From Candidatus Methanophagales archaeon (GTDB taxonomy: Archaea > Halobacteriota > Syntropharchaeia > Alkanophagales > Methanospirareceae), in contig JAUWVD010000092.1 in NCBI GenBank assembly GCA_030617585.1, forward strand, positions 1 through 5,533: 5,533 bases of DNA, in the 5' to 3' direction. Positions within the stretch are counted from its first letter, which is position 1. Each line of letters starts with the position of its first letter. Below are positions 1 through 4,536 of the stretch, piece by piece. The notes under the pieces were generated by a model, which saw nothing but the letters and a program-made list of their open reading frames with translations, searched no databases and was not told the DNA's origin. The translations under genes and the position numbers were made by a program.

Positions 1-313
1 AGAGGATGCTAGGAAAAGAGCTGATTAGCGTGGTTGCAATTACCTCACGCTCAGAAATAGTTTTCTCGTTCAGGCCGTCCACGAGCATGGAGTAACCGGC
101 AGTAGTGCTGAACGTGCAGGTTACCACCGAAAGAGCAGATACTGCACTGATATTCGCTTTACTGGATATCGGTTTAATCAACCGGTCAAATTTCCGCATT
201 AGCCCGATGTCAACCGCGAAATTCGTTGCAAATATGCCTAGTGCTATTACCGGGACAATTCTCACCATCCAGTAAAGGGTATATATCAGCGAAGTATATA
301 TAATCTCCATCAT
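1..313 (-). CDS. Gate-domain (nucleoside recognition family) membrane protein, N-terminal part
   Basis: This is a partial gene: 104 codons are visible before the left edge, and the stop lies outside the window. The N-terminus (MMEIIYTSLIYTLYWMVRIV) runs into a hydrophobic segment at about residues 8-36. A charged patch with LMRKFDRLIKP follows at about 38-48. Then comes a conserved-looking small-residue stretch, CTFSTTAGYSML, at 66-77, followed by an EREVIATTLISSFP segment at 88-101. The order (helix, MRKFDRLIKP, Ser/Thr-AG-xSM, EVI-x-LISSFP) matches the archaeal proteins annotated as nucleoside recognition or gate domain, related to SpmA/SpmB and to the gate region of FeoB. By family knowledge this is an integral membrane, probably transporter-like protein; its substrate is unknown. 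Two ATGs are adjacent (311-313 and 308-310). The first was chosen because a TATA-like box lies about 25 bp upstream and no ribosome binding site is present, which fits a leaderless mRNA. Family assignment is from pattern recognition alone. Confidence 0.72.
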   Translation of the reverse strand, partial: MMEIIYTSLIYTLYWMVRIVPVIALGIFATNFAVDIGLMRKFDRLIKPISSKANISAVSALSVVTCTFSTTAGYSMLVDGLNEKTISEREVIATTLISSFPSIL

Positions 314-334
314 TTCAAACCAATTTGCCTTCTC

Positions 335-343
335 GAATATACT
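335..343 (-). promoter_or_regulatory. TATA-like box for the gate-domain gene
   Basis: Read on the minus strand, this is AGTATATTC, preceded by a TTA-rich stretch. Its centre is about 25 bp from the ATG at 313, so transcription would start at or next to the start codon. That is the spacing expected for an archaeal TBP/TFB promoter and a leaderless transcript. A 12-bp palindrome lies just upstream of it. Confidence 0.45.
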
Positions 344-353
344 TAATATGCCT

Positions 354-365
354 AGGTTTAAACCT
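354..365. promoter_or_regulatory. Perfect 12-bp palindrome, possible operator
   Basis: The sequence AGGTTTAAACCT is a perfect 12-bp inverted repeat. It lies about 10 bp upstream of the TATA-like box of the minus-strand gate-domain gene, where an archaeal activator or TFB-associated regulator could bind. Position and symmetry are seen directly; the regulatory role is inference. A palindrome of this length can occur by chance in AT-rich DNA. Confidence 0.3.
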
Positions 366-489
366 GCCGTATAAGAAACTTAATTCTTAGCTATACCTTT
401 TCACGTGCATTTTCGATTTCTTTCTGCTGGGTAAGTTGTTTAAATACCTGTAGCTCTTCTATTCTTCAAGAAAATAAATTGTTGACACC

Positions 490-550
490 GATTAACGCAG
501 ATTAACGCAGAAGAAATTAAATCAGTGTAAATCCGTGTAAATCTGCGTCC
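490..550. repeat. Inverted array of 10-bp repeat units
   Basis: Two tandem copies of GATTAACGCA (490-499 and 500-509) are followed, after an 11-bp spacer, by three decamers in the opposite sense: ATCAGTGTAA, ATCCGTGTAA and ATCTGCGTCC (521-550). The complement of the right block reads as GATTTACACG/GATTTACACT-type units, so both blocks are versions of GATTWACRCR in opposite orientation. Extending the left arm to 484, the arms pair at about 20 of 29 positions plus two G-T wobbles, giving an imperfect hairpin. The 10-bp period matches one helical turn. From memory, units of the type AATCTGCGTNAATC recur as a dispersed intergenic repeat in many prokaryotic genomes; this is not checked here. It ends about 20 bp before the gtrA-like promoter. 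Confidence 0.75.
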
Positions 551-569
551 TAAATTAAATAGTTAGAAC

Positions 570-577
570 TTATACAT
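570..577 (+). promoter_or_regulatory. TATA-like box for the GtrA-family gene
   Basis: TTATACAT is centred about 25 bp upstream of the ATG at 598, which predicts a transcript starting at the start codon. There is no Shine-Dalgarno motif in the A-rich stretch just before the ATG, consistent with leaderless translation. A second AT-rich stretch (577-584) is closer and would place the start inside the gene, so it is less likely. Confidence 0.45.
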
Positions 578-597
578 TATATACAATAAATAAGAAA

Positions 598-1026
598 ATG
601 GAAAAAATTGCACCACTAAACGCATTTAAGCGGGATTTCTTTCGCCTGATTAGATTCTCGATTGTGGGTGTTATCGGTGCCGTGATTAATACAGGACTAC
701 TATGGCTATTTACTGACCTTGCTGGGATATATTATCTGTTCTCTTCAGCAATTGCTATTGAAATAGGGATAATAATACAATTTCTATTAAACGATCGGTG
801 GACCTTCGGAGAGAAAAAAACTAGAGGTGTGAAACAATTCATTATACGTATCCTAAAAAGCAACCTGTGGCGTTCTGGTGGATTGGTGATCAACATTGGT
901 GTTCTTTACCTCTTAACCGAGTATGCGGGCGTATATTACCTAATCTCGAATATTTTTGGTATCCTTTGCGCTTTTTTATGGAATTACATCCTTGAAAGCC
1001 GGCTAACATGGGAGATTACGCGGTAG
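598..1026 (+). CDS. GtrA-like family four-helix membrane protein
   Basis: The 142-residue product has four predicted membrane helices, at about 18-39, 45-65, 91-108 and 112-131. It has the GtrA family (PF04138) landmarks: RFSIVGVIGAVIN near the N-terminus, AGIYYLFS at the start of helix 2, and FLLNDRWTF closing the first half at 62-70. The length is typical of the family. Characterised members take part in moving or modifying polyprenyl-phosphate-linked sugars in the membrane; the archaeal members are mostly uncharacterised, so the substrate is unknown. The two halves are visibly duplicated: residues 27-70 align without gaps to 95-138 (18 of 44 identical). The start is supported by a TATA-like box about 25 bp upstream. 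The gene converges on a large GT-C-like membrane protein gene, fitting an envelope glycan theme, but they are not an operon. The stop is TAG. Confidence 0.9.
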   Translation: MEKIAPLNAFKRDFFRLIRFSIVGVIGAVINTGLLWLFTDLAGIYYLFSSAIAIEIGIIIQFLLNDRWTFGEKKTRGVKQFIIRILKSNLWRSGGLVINIGVLYLLTEYAGVYYLISNIFGILCAFLWNYILESRLTWEITR

Positions 1027-1084
1027 GTTACCAAAACAAGTGAAGGGCAATAAAGGAGGATAGATAAGAGCGCAATAATCCAGA

Positions 1085-1093
1085 TTTTTTTTT
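1085..1093 (+). terminator. Nine-T terminator after the GtrA-family gene
   Basis: A run of nine T residues lies about 60 bp after the GtrA-family stop codon. Archaeal RNA polymerase terminates at such U-tracts without needing a hairpin. It lies between two convergent genes and is oriented to end the plus-strand transcript. The same run is A-rich on the minus strand and would not terminate the opposing gene. Confidence 0.55.
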
Positions 1094-1095
1094 CG

Positions 1096-1118
1096 ATTTG
1101 CAGTCTGCATTTTGCAAT
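1096..1118. repeat. 7-bp periodic repeat (TTTTGCA type), three units
   Basis: Three tandem heptamers, ATTTGCA, GTCTGCA and TTTTGCA, followed by ATC, fill the space just beyond the stop codon of the minus-strand membrane protein gene. The same unit type recurs at 3330-3353, again just past the 3' end of a minus-strand gene. No function can be assigned from sequence. Confidence 0.6.
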
Positions 1119-1121
1119 CAA

Positions 1122-3059
1122 TTACGTAACTTCATATATCCGCCATCTTCCCCCACTCCCCTCATACGCCAAACCATATCGTGTCCCATCGTCAAAAGCA
1201 GAATAGTTTATGTCAAACTGGTTATCCCTTGCGAAAGCCCTCTCGTAGGGACCAATGCAAACATAATCCACGCCATAGTCTTTGACAAGTGCATAATTCC
1301 CCCCGAACATCGCCTTTTCATCTCGCTTCCTTGCATTAATCATTGTCCAGTTGATGCCATGAGACCACAGCCACCCCTCGTAACCCATCACTCTCGGCCT
1401 TCCTGACAGCGAGGGTATAGGGTGATTATGCGCGCTTCCGGTTAAGAACACACTATCAGGTGGCGTATTCTCTCGCACCCAATCTGCAATTTCGGTCTCT
1501 TCTTGTGTCCAAATCACGTAGCTATCCTCCACCATTGCTACGTGCGTTACTAAGCCAAAAGAAGTAGAAGCGAGGATCAAAATAGCGAGTAATACAGTAG
1601 CGAGTGTTTTAAAAAACCGTTTATTAAAGTCGGTTACCCATAATATGGCCAACGACGCCATCACAGCAGTCAGTGCGAGCCAATATATGAATATCTTATA
1701 GTTGTCAAAATACCAGGGTTGGAATTTCACGAAGTTCGCAATGACAAAAAGGAGTAAAAATGGCAGATAAAATAGCCTTGCTTTGTTATCTGCTTTTAAA
1801 ATGCCTAACGAGAGGAGGATGATGAGCCCGCCTGCGTTGAGCGCCCAGAACATTTGCAGTACAGTGATGGTTTTTGCGATAGAAAAAACTGTAGTGGCGA
1901 TGGATGACCAATCAAAGCCCATTATCATGTTCCTGTTCCCTTCTGTCCAACCGGGGAAAAAGACGAAGAAATCTTCTGATATGCCTGTTCTTATGCTCAT
2001 TATCTGCGGTAAAGAAAGAAGAATCAGCGGCACGAGTAAAGAAATGAGGACCCACAAATTGCGGGTTTTTAGACACACAACAGCAGAAAGGAATAGCGCG
2101 ACAAATGCAGTCACCATAAATGAATGTGCGTGTATGTACGGCAGCAAGCCGATAAGCACACCGGCAAGTATTAGTTCCCTATATGCTTGTCTCTGTGTAT
2201 CTCGCTCATCCGTAAATAATGCGTGTAATAGAAGAATATAGACGGCAAAAGAGATACCCATACCGATCATCGCCGTTCTTTGTGGCATTAATACTGCGTA
2301 CATCGGGTTCAGAAAGTGGATGTTAACGGATTGAAGACCCGCAGGGAGTCCAGCGAAGATGAAGATAAACGTAGCTAATAGCCCGACCTTCTTTAAGCCC
2401 GTCAATTTGTAAGCGAGAAAGAAGAACAGACCAAAAAAGGAAAGTTGAAATAAAATGTTTGGGATGATAAGAGAACACCTGAGGTCCAAACCGCCTTTCA
2501 TTAATACCGCGGAATAGAAATCCATGAGAAATGGATAGTGCATCTCGATATGTAAAAACTGCGGATAATTCAGTGGGAATGATAAATCGGCTCGGTAAAC
2601 AAAAGCGGTAATAACAGAGGTATGGAACGGATAATCGGCCCAAACAGTGTGAAATGCGTATAGGTTGCCCACTTCATCAATGCGGAAAACACCGTATAAG
2701 TTCATAATCGTCAAATAAAGCAGAATGAGCATAAAAAAAGAAAGGGTAAGTTTATCTTCATGCCAAATAATAACCGCTTTGTTCTTTAAATCAGTAAAAA
2801 CCGCTTTTACTGATAAATTAGATAATCTAAAGAGCGTGGCGGACAAAAAAATGTATATGGTGATGCTAATGAGTATAATATCAATGCTTAACGACCCCTT
2901 TAGACATGCAAGCAGGAAAGTAGCCCATATAGTTATCGCATTTCCAACGACGAACGAGAAAAGAACCCGTTCTATGCCGTGGAATCTGTAGCTCAGAAGG
3001 AATGAGATAGAGAGTCCAAGAAGAAAACTGACGATGATGAAGAATATCCCGAGTAGCAT
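1122..3059 (-). CDS. Large polytopic membrane protein, GT-C glycosyltransferase-like
   Basis: The 645-residue product is almost wholly hydrophobic from residue 1 to about 510, with a dozen or so likely membrane helices, and ends in a soluble domain of about 130 residues. After the third helix a long outer loop carries RIDEVGNLYAFHTVWADYPFHTS (126-148; acidic residues D128, E129, D142) and then PLNYPQFLHIEMHYPFLMDFYSA (162-184). This placement resembles the acidic first loop of GT-C enzymes. Later landmarks are PQRTAMIGMG (259-268), LLPYIHAHSF (305-314) and FQPWYFDNYKIF (446-457). The C-terminal part has EETEIADWVRENTPPDSVFLTG (520-541), GRPRVMGYEGWLWSHGIN (553-570) and a terminal WRIYEV. This layout is that of GT39/PMT-like and related uncharacterised membrane proteins, suggesting sugar transfer from a lipid carrier outside the membrane. 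Exact family, donor and acceptor are not determined. The start is an ATG with no clear ribosome binding site; the stop is TAA. Confidence 0.75.
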   Translation of the reverse strand: MLLGIFFIIVSFLLGLSISFLLSYRFHGIERVLFSFVVGNAITIWATFLLACLKGSLSIDIILISITIYIFLSATLFRLSNLSVKAVFTDLKNKAVIIWHEDKLTLSFFMLILLYLTIMNLYGVFRIDEVGNLYAFHTVWADYPFHTSVITAFVYRADLSFPLNYPQFLHIEMHYPFLMDFYSAVLMKGGLDLRCSLIIPNILFQLSFFGLFFFLAYKLTGLKKVGLLATFIFIFAGLPAGLQSVNIHFLNPMYAVLMPQRTAMIGMGISFAVYILLLHALFTDERDTQRQAYRELILAGVLIGLLPYIHAHSFMVTAFVALFLSAVVCLKTRNLWVLISLLVPLILLSLPQIMSIRTGISEDFFVFFPGWTEGNRNMIMGFDWSSIATTVFSIAKTITVLQMFWALNAGGLIILLSLGILKADNKARLFYLPFLLLFVIANFVKFQPWYFDNYKIFIYWLALTAVMASLAILWVTDFNKRFFKTLATVLLAILILASTSFGLVTHVAMVEDSYVIWTQEETEIADWVRENTPPDSVFLTGSAHNHPIPSLSGRPRVMGYEGWLWSHGINWTMINARKRDEKAMFGGNYALVKDYGVDYVCIGPYERAFARDNQFDINYSAFDDGTRYGLAYEGSGGRWRIYEVT

Positions 3060-3107
3060 GTATCTTCATTGCTTTCTCGTGACTAAAAGATTTGCGATGA
3101 TGACTCG

Positions 3108-3117
3108 CTTTTATATG
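3108..3117 (-). promoter_or_regulatory. TATA-like box for the large membrane protein gene
   Basis: On the minus strand this reads CATATAAAAG, a good TATA-like element. Its centre lies about 53 bp from the start codon at 3059, so it predicts a leader of about 27 nt rather than a leaderless mRNA. That leader contains only a weak GAGAAAG purine patch as a possible ribosome site. A poorer TTTTAG stretch at 3081-3090 sits at leaderless spacing and is an alternative. Confidence 0.4.
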
Positions 3118-3146
3118 CTGCTTTTTATCATTTCGCTAACAAGTAA

Positions 3147-3154
3147 TTTATATA
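3147..3154 (+). promoter_or_regulatory. TATA box for the tRNA gene
   Basis: TTTATATA, followed by a run of A, is a close match to the archaeal TATA consensus. Its centre is about 26 bp upstream of the first base of the mature tRNA, so transcription should begin at or within a base or two of the mature 5' end. It lies back to back with the minus-strand promoter at 3108-3117. Confidence 0.65.
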
Positions 3155-3176
3155 AAAAGGGTTATGTATTACAAAG

Positions 3177-3251
3177 GGGCCCGTAGCTTAGTACGGTTAG
3201 AGCGCCCGGCTCATAACCGGGTGGCCAAGGGTTCAAATCCCTTCGGGCCCA
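3177..3251 (+). tRNA. tRNA with anticodon CAU (elongator tRNA-Met or tRNA-Ile2)
   Basis: A full cloverleaf can be drawn. The acceptor stem is GGGCCCG (3177-3183) paired with CGGGCCC (3244-3250). The D-arm is GCTT/GAGC with GG in the loop. The anticodon stem is CCCGG/CCGGG around loop CTCATAA, with CAT at 3212-3214. The variable loop is TGGCC. The T-arm is AAGGG/CCCTT with loop TTCAAAT, and the discriminator is A. CCA is not encoded and there is no intron. It is not the initiator: archaeal initiators carry three consecutive G-C pairs next to the anticodon loop and an A1-U72 pair, both absent here. A CAU anticodon leaves elongator Met or the Ile2 species whose C34 is converted to agmatidine by TiaS. 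The stems resemble archaeal isoleucine tRNAs from memory, so Ile2 is a serious option. The two cannot be separated by eye. Confidence 0.95.
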
Positions 3252-3268
3252 CTATAAACCCTTTTCTG

Positions 3269-3312
3269 AATGGGCGTTTAAAATTTAAAATTTAAAGTCA
3301 AAAGAGCCCATT
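3269..3312. repeat. 7-bp inverted repeat enclosing TTTAAAA heptamers
   Basis: AATGGGC (3269-3275) and GCCCATT (3306-3312) form a perfect 7-bp inverted repeat. Between them lie tandem heptamers TTTAAAA (3277-3283), TTTAAAA (3284-3290), TTTAAAG (3291-3297) and TCAAAAG (3298-3304). The block follows the tRNA gene and could act on the tRNA 3' end, but no U-tract is obvious. It may simply be an intergenic repeat. Confidence 0.55.
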
Positions 3313-3329
3313 TTCATTCCCGTTTTATA

Positions 3330-3353
3330 TTTTGCAATTTGCGTTTTGCAATT
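3330..3353. repeat. 7-bp periodic repeat (TTTTGCA type), second locus
   Basis: The heptamers TTTTGCA, ATTTGCG and TTTTGCA are followed by ATT. This is the same unit type as at 1096-1118. It lies about 40 bp beyond the stop of the Thg1-like gene, so both loci occupy the 3' flank of a minus-strand gene. Confidence 0.65.
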
Positions 3354-3356
3354 AAG

Positions 3357-3383
3357 TGCTCAAAATCCAGAAGATTTTGAGCA
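3357..3383 (-). terminator. Perfect 11-bp hairpin after the Thg1-like gene
   Basis: TGCTCAAAATC (3357-3367) and GATTTTGAGCA (3373-3383) form a perfect 11-bp stem around a 5-nt loop, starting 8 bp past the Thg1-like stop codon. Its position suggests 3'-end formation or protection of the minus-strand mRNA. No long U-tract follows on that strand, so it is not a classical intrinsic terminator. Confidence 0.5.
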
Positions 3384-3391
3384 ATTACAGC

Positions 3392-4153
3392 TTATCTATC
3401 TACGAGTTGGTGTATCATATTCCGCCCTTCTTCTGACCCGAATAAAGGTGGGTCCCAAAGCGAAACTACTTTGTAACGAGTAGCAGTAACTTTATCCGCC
3501 AATTTGGGGTCATAACCTTCCTTTTCATGCTTCTGCCTGGCAATCAAGATGCCCCTTCTTTGCCATTTCGGCGTTTCATTCAGATTAATCCCTAAACGAA
3601 AAAGCATTTCATGCACCTCGGCCGCCTTCATCCCCTTCAATCGCTTCTCTGCTTCCTTTTCGCTTAGTCCGGTATCTTGCAATCCATAATACCCATATGC
3701 ATTGATGTGATTTCGCCATGCTTCTGCCTGCCGCTGCGCGAGATACTCCAAAACATCTGCCTCTCCGCAAACAAGGATCACTCTCGCATCAAATGCAATA
3801 GCATCCTTAAAATCCAAAATGATGGTTAAAGCACTTGCTAAAAAGCTTGCAAGTACAGAATCTAGCTTCTCAATTCTACCTTTAAATGGGACATCGTCAA
3901 AGTAAAGGTTTATCTCGTCAGAGAAGATGTATGCAAATTTCGGGTTAAATCCGCTGTTCAAGAATAATAGCTCTACTGCTTTCACTATTCCTTTCGCTAG
4001 CCTCGCGTCATATGGTTTTCCAAAAGAGCTTAAGACCCGCTTGAAATTCCTGCCATCTGCACGCACGAACAAAGGTGTAATGGCCTTCATATTGGCGTAT
4101 ATTTCTCTATCCCGGGCCTTATATTTATGTCTCCCTTGGTTCTGACCTTTCAT
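3392..4153 (-). CDS. Archaeal Thg1-like protein (tRNA 3'-5' nucleotidyltransferase)
   Basis: Thg1 and Thg1-like proteins add nucleotides in the 3'-5' direction to tRNA 5' ends. Archaeal members add template-dependent bases and can repair 5'-truncated tRNAs. The 253-residue product has the family landmarks: LFVRADGRNFKRV (28-40) with the metal-binding Asp33, AYIFSDEINLYF (74-85) with Asp79-Glu80, and IEKLDSVLASFLAS (94-107). It also has AWRNHINAYGYYGL (145-158), in the place of the HINxLYN motif, and RLKGMKAAEVHEMLFRLGINLNETPKWQRRGIL (171-203). All three expected carboxylates are present, so it should be active. The first 16 or so residues (MKGQNQGRHKYKARDR) are polar and probably not part of the conserved core. 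No ribosome binding site precedes the ATG. The gene follows the PRC-barrel gene by 27 bp in the same frame, so cotranscription is likely. The stop is TAA, followed by a hairpin. Confidence 0.93.
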   Translation of the reverse strand: MKGQNQGRHKYKARDREIYANMKAITPLFVRADGRNFKRVLSSFGKPYDARLAKGIVKAVELLFLNSGFNPKFAYIFSDEINLYFDDVPFKGRIEKLDSVLASFLASALTIILDFKDAIAFDARVILVCGEADVLEYLAQRQAEAWRNHINAYGYYGLQDTGLSEKEAEKRLKGMKAAEVHEMLFRLGINLNETPKWQRRGILIARQKHEKEGYDPKLADKVTATRYKVVSLWDPPLFGSEEGRNMIHQLVDR

Positions 4154-4180
4154 CCCCTGTTCGTTTTCTTCACTTTTTTT

Positions 4181-4477
4181 CTATATTTCTCCCTCCTTCT
4201 CTTCTCCTTCTCCTTCTCTTTCGACCTCCACCGCCGCTCTTCTTCTCTTGACATGCTTTATCAGCACGACATCGCCAATTGCCGTTACCCATCGGTATGG
4301 GATAATTACGCCCTCATTCTTGCTTACCTCGAAAGCATTTGGATTTACATTCCTCACTGCCAGTCCCGATATCCTCTTCTCTTTTATATCTACTGTCACA
4401 TCGTCTATCTTACCGACGTAAACCCCTCTATCCGTGTACAAATCCTGCCCATATAAAGAAGACAACTCTAGTTCCAT
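4181..4477 (-). CDS. Small PRC-barrel domain protein
   Basis: The product is about 98 residues. The barrel covers roughly the first 75: MELELSSLYGQDLYTDRG, then YVGKIDDVTVDIKEKRISGLAV, then EGVIIPYRWVTAIGDVVLIK. The G-x-YVGKIDDV and VIIPYRWVTAIGD-x-V patterns are typical of stand-alone archaeal PRC-barrel proteins. A basic patch (KRRR) and a Glu/Gly-rich tail follow. PRC barrels are small beta-barrel adaptors; in haloarchaea such proteins (CdpB1, CdpB2) bridge SepF to the division machinery, while others may bind RNA or ribosomal factors. Which role applies here is not known. The frame also opens at a GTG at 4481-4483 (100 residues). The ATG at 4477 is preferred because it is a better start codon and lies about 28 bp from the TATA element, matching a leaderless mRNA. 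The gene leads an operon with the Thg1-like gene. The stop is TAG. Confidence 0.85.
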   Translation of the reverse strand: MELELSSLYGQDLYTDRGVYVGKIDDVTVDIKEKRISGLAVRNVNPNAFEVSKNEGVIIPYRWVTAIGDVVLIKHVKRRRAAVEVEREGEGEEKEGEI

Positions 4478-4500
4478 AATCACTATTTATGATTAAATAC

Positions 4501-4510
4501 CATATATACT
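4501..4510. promoter_or_regulatory. Shared near-symmetric TATA element, divergent promoter
   Basis: CATATATACT reads AGTATATATG on the other strand, so it is TATA-like in both directions. Its centre is about 28 bp from the PRC-barrel ATG (4477) and about 31 bp from the protease ATG (4537). One element could therefore serve both genes, giving a leaderless minus-strand mRNA and a plus-strand leader of about 4 nt. Three TTAAC pentamers follow, at 4510-4514, 4518-4522 and 4523-4527, and could hold a regulator. Confidence 0.45.
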
Positions 4511-4536
4511 TAACGGGTTAACTTAACGAAGAAACA

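Noticed and set aside
490..550. Short CRISPR array
   Set aside because: Units are 10 bp, contiguous, and inverted between blocks, with no unique spacers and no cas genes nearby.
1098..1406. Open frame of 102 codons on the plus strand
   Set aside because: It lies antisense within the large membrane protein gene, its product is proline- and cysteine-rich with no recognisable domain, and the opposite-strand frame is clearly the real gene.
1783..2241. Open frame of 152 codons on the plus strand
   Set aside because: It is antisense to membrane helices of the 645-residue protein and its translation has no domain-like features; a shadow frame.
3177..3251. tRNA-His as direct substrate for the adjacent Thg1-like enzyme
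   Set aside because: The anticodon is CAU, not GUG, and the G before the first acceptor base (3176) would face A73, so it does not form a G-1:C73 pair.
3177..3251. Initiator tRNA-Met
   Set aside because: The first pair is G-C rather than A-U, and the anticodon stem lacks the three consecutive G-C pairs next to the loop.
3177..3251. tRNA as an integration (att) site for a mobile element
   Set aside because: No second copy of the tRNA 3' end and no integrase are visible in the window.
4181..4183. Pyrrolysine codon as the definite reading of the TAG between PRC-barrel and Thg1-like genes
   Set aside because: Both flanking proteins are complete by domain content and TAG also ends the GtrA-family gene, so readthrough is kept only as a hypothesis.
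4127..4456. Open frame of 109 codons on the plus strand rich in Phe, Ser and Leu
   Set aside because: It is the antisense reading of the purine-rich PRC-barrel tail and barrel; the minus-strand frame matches a known domain.
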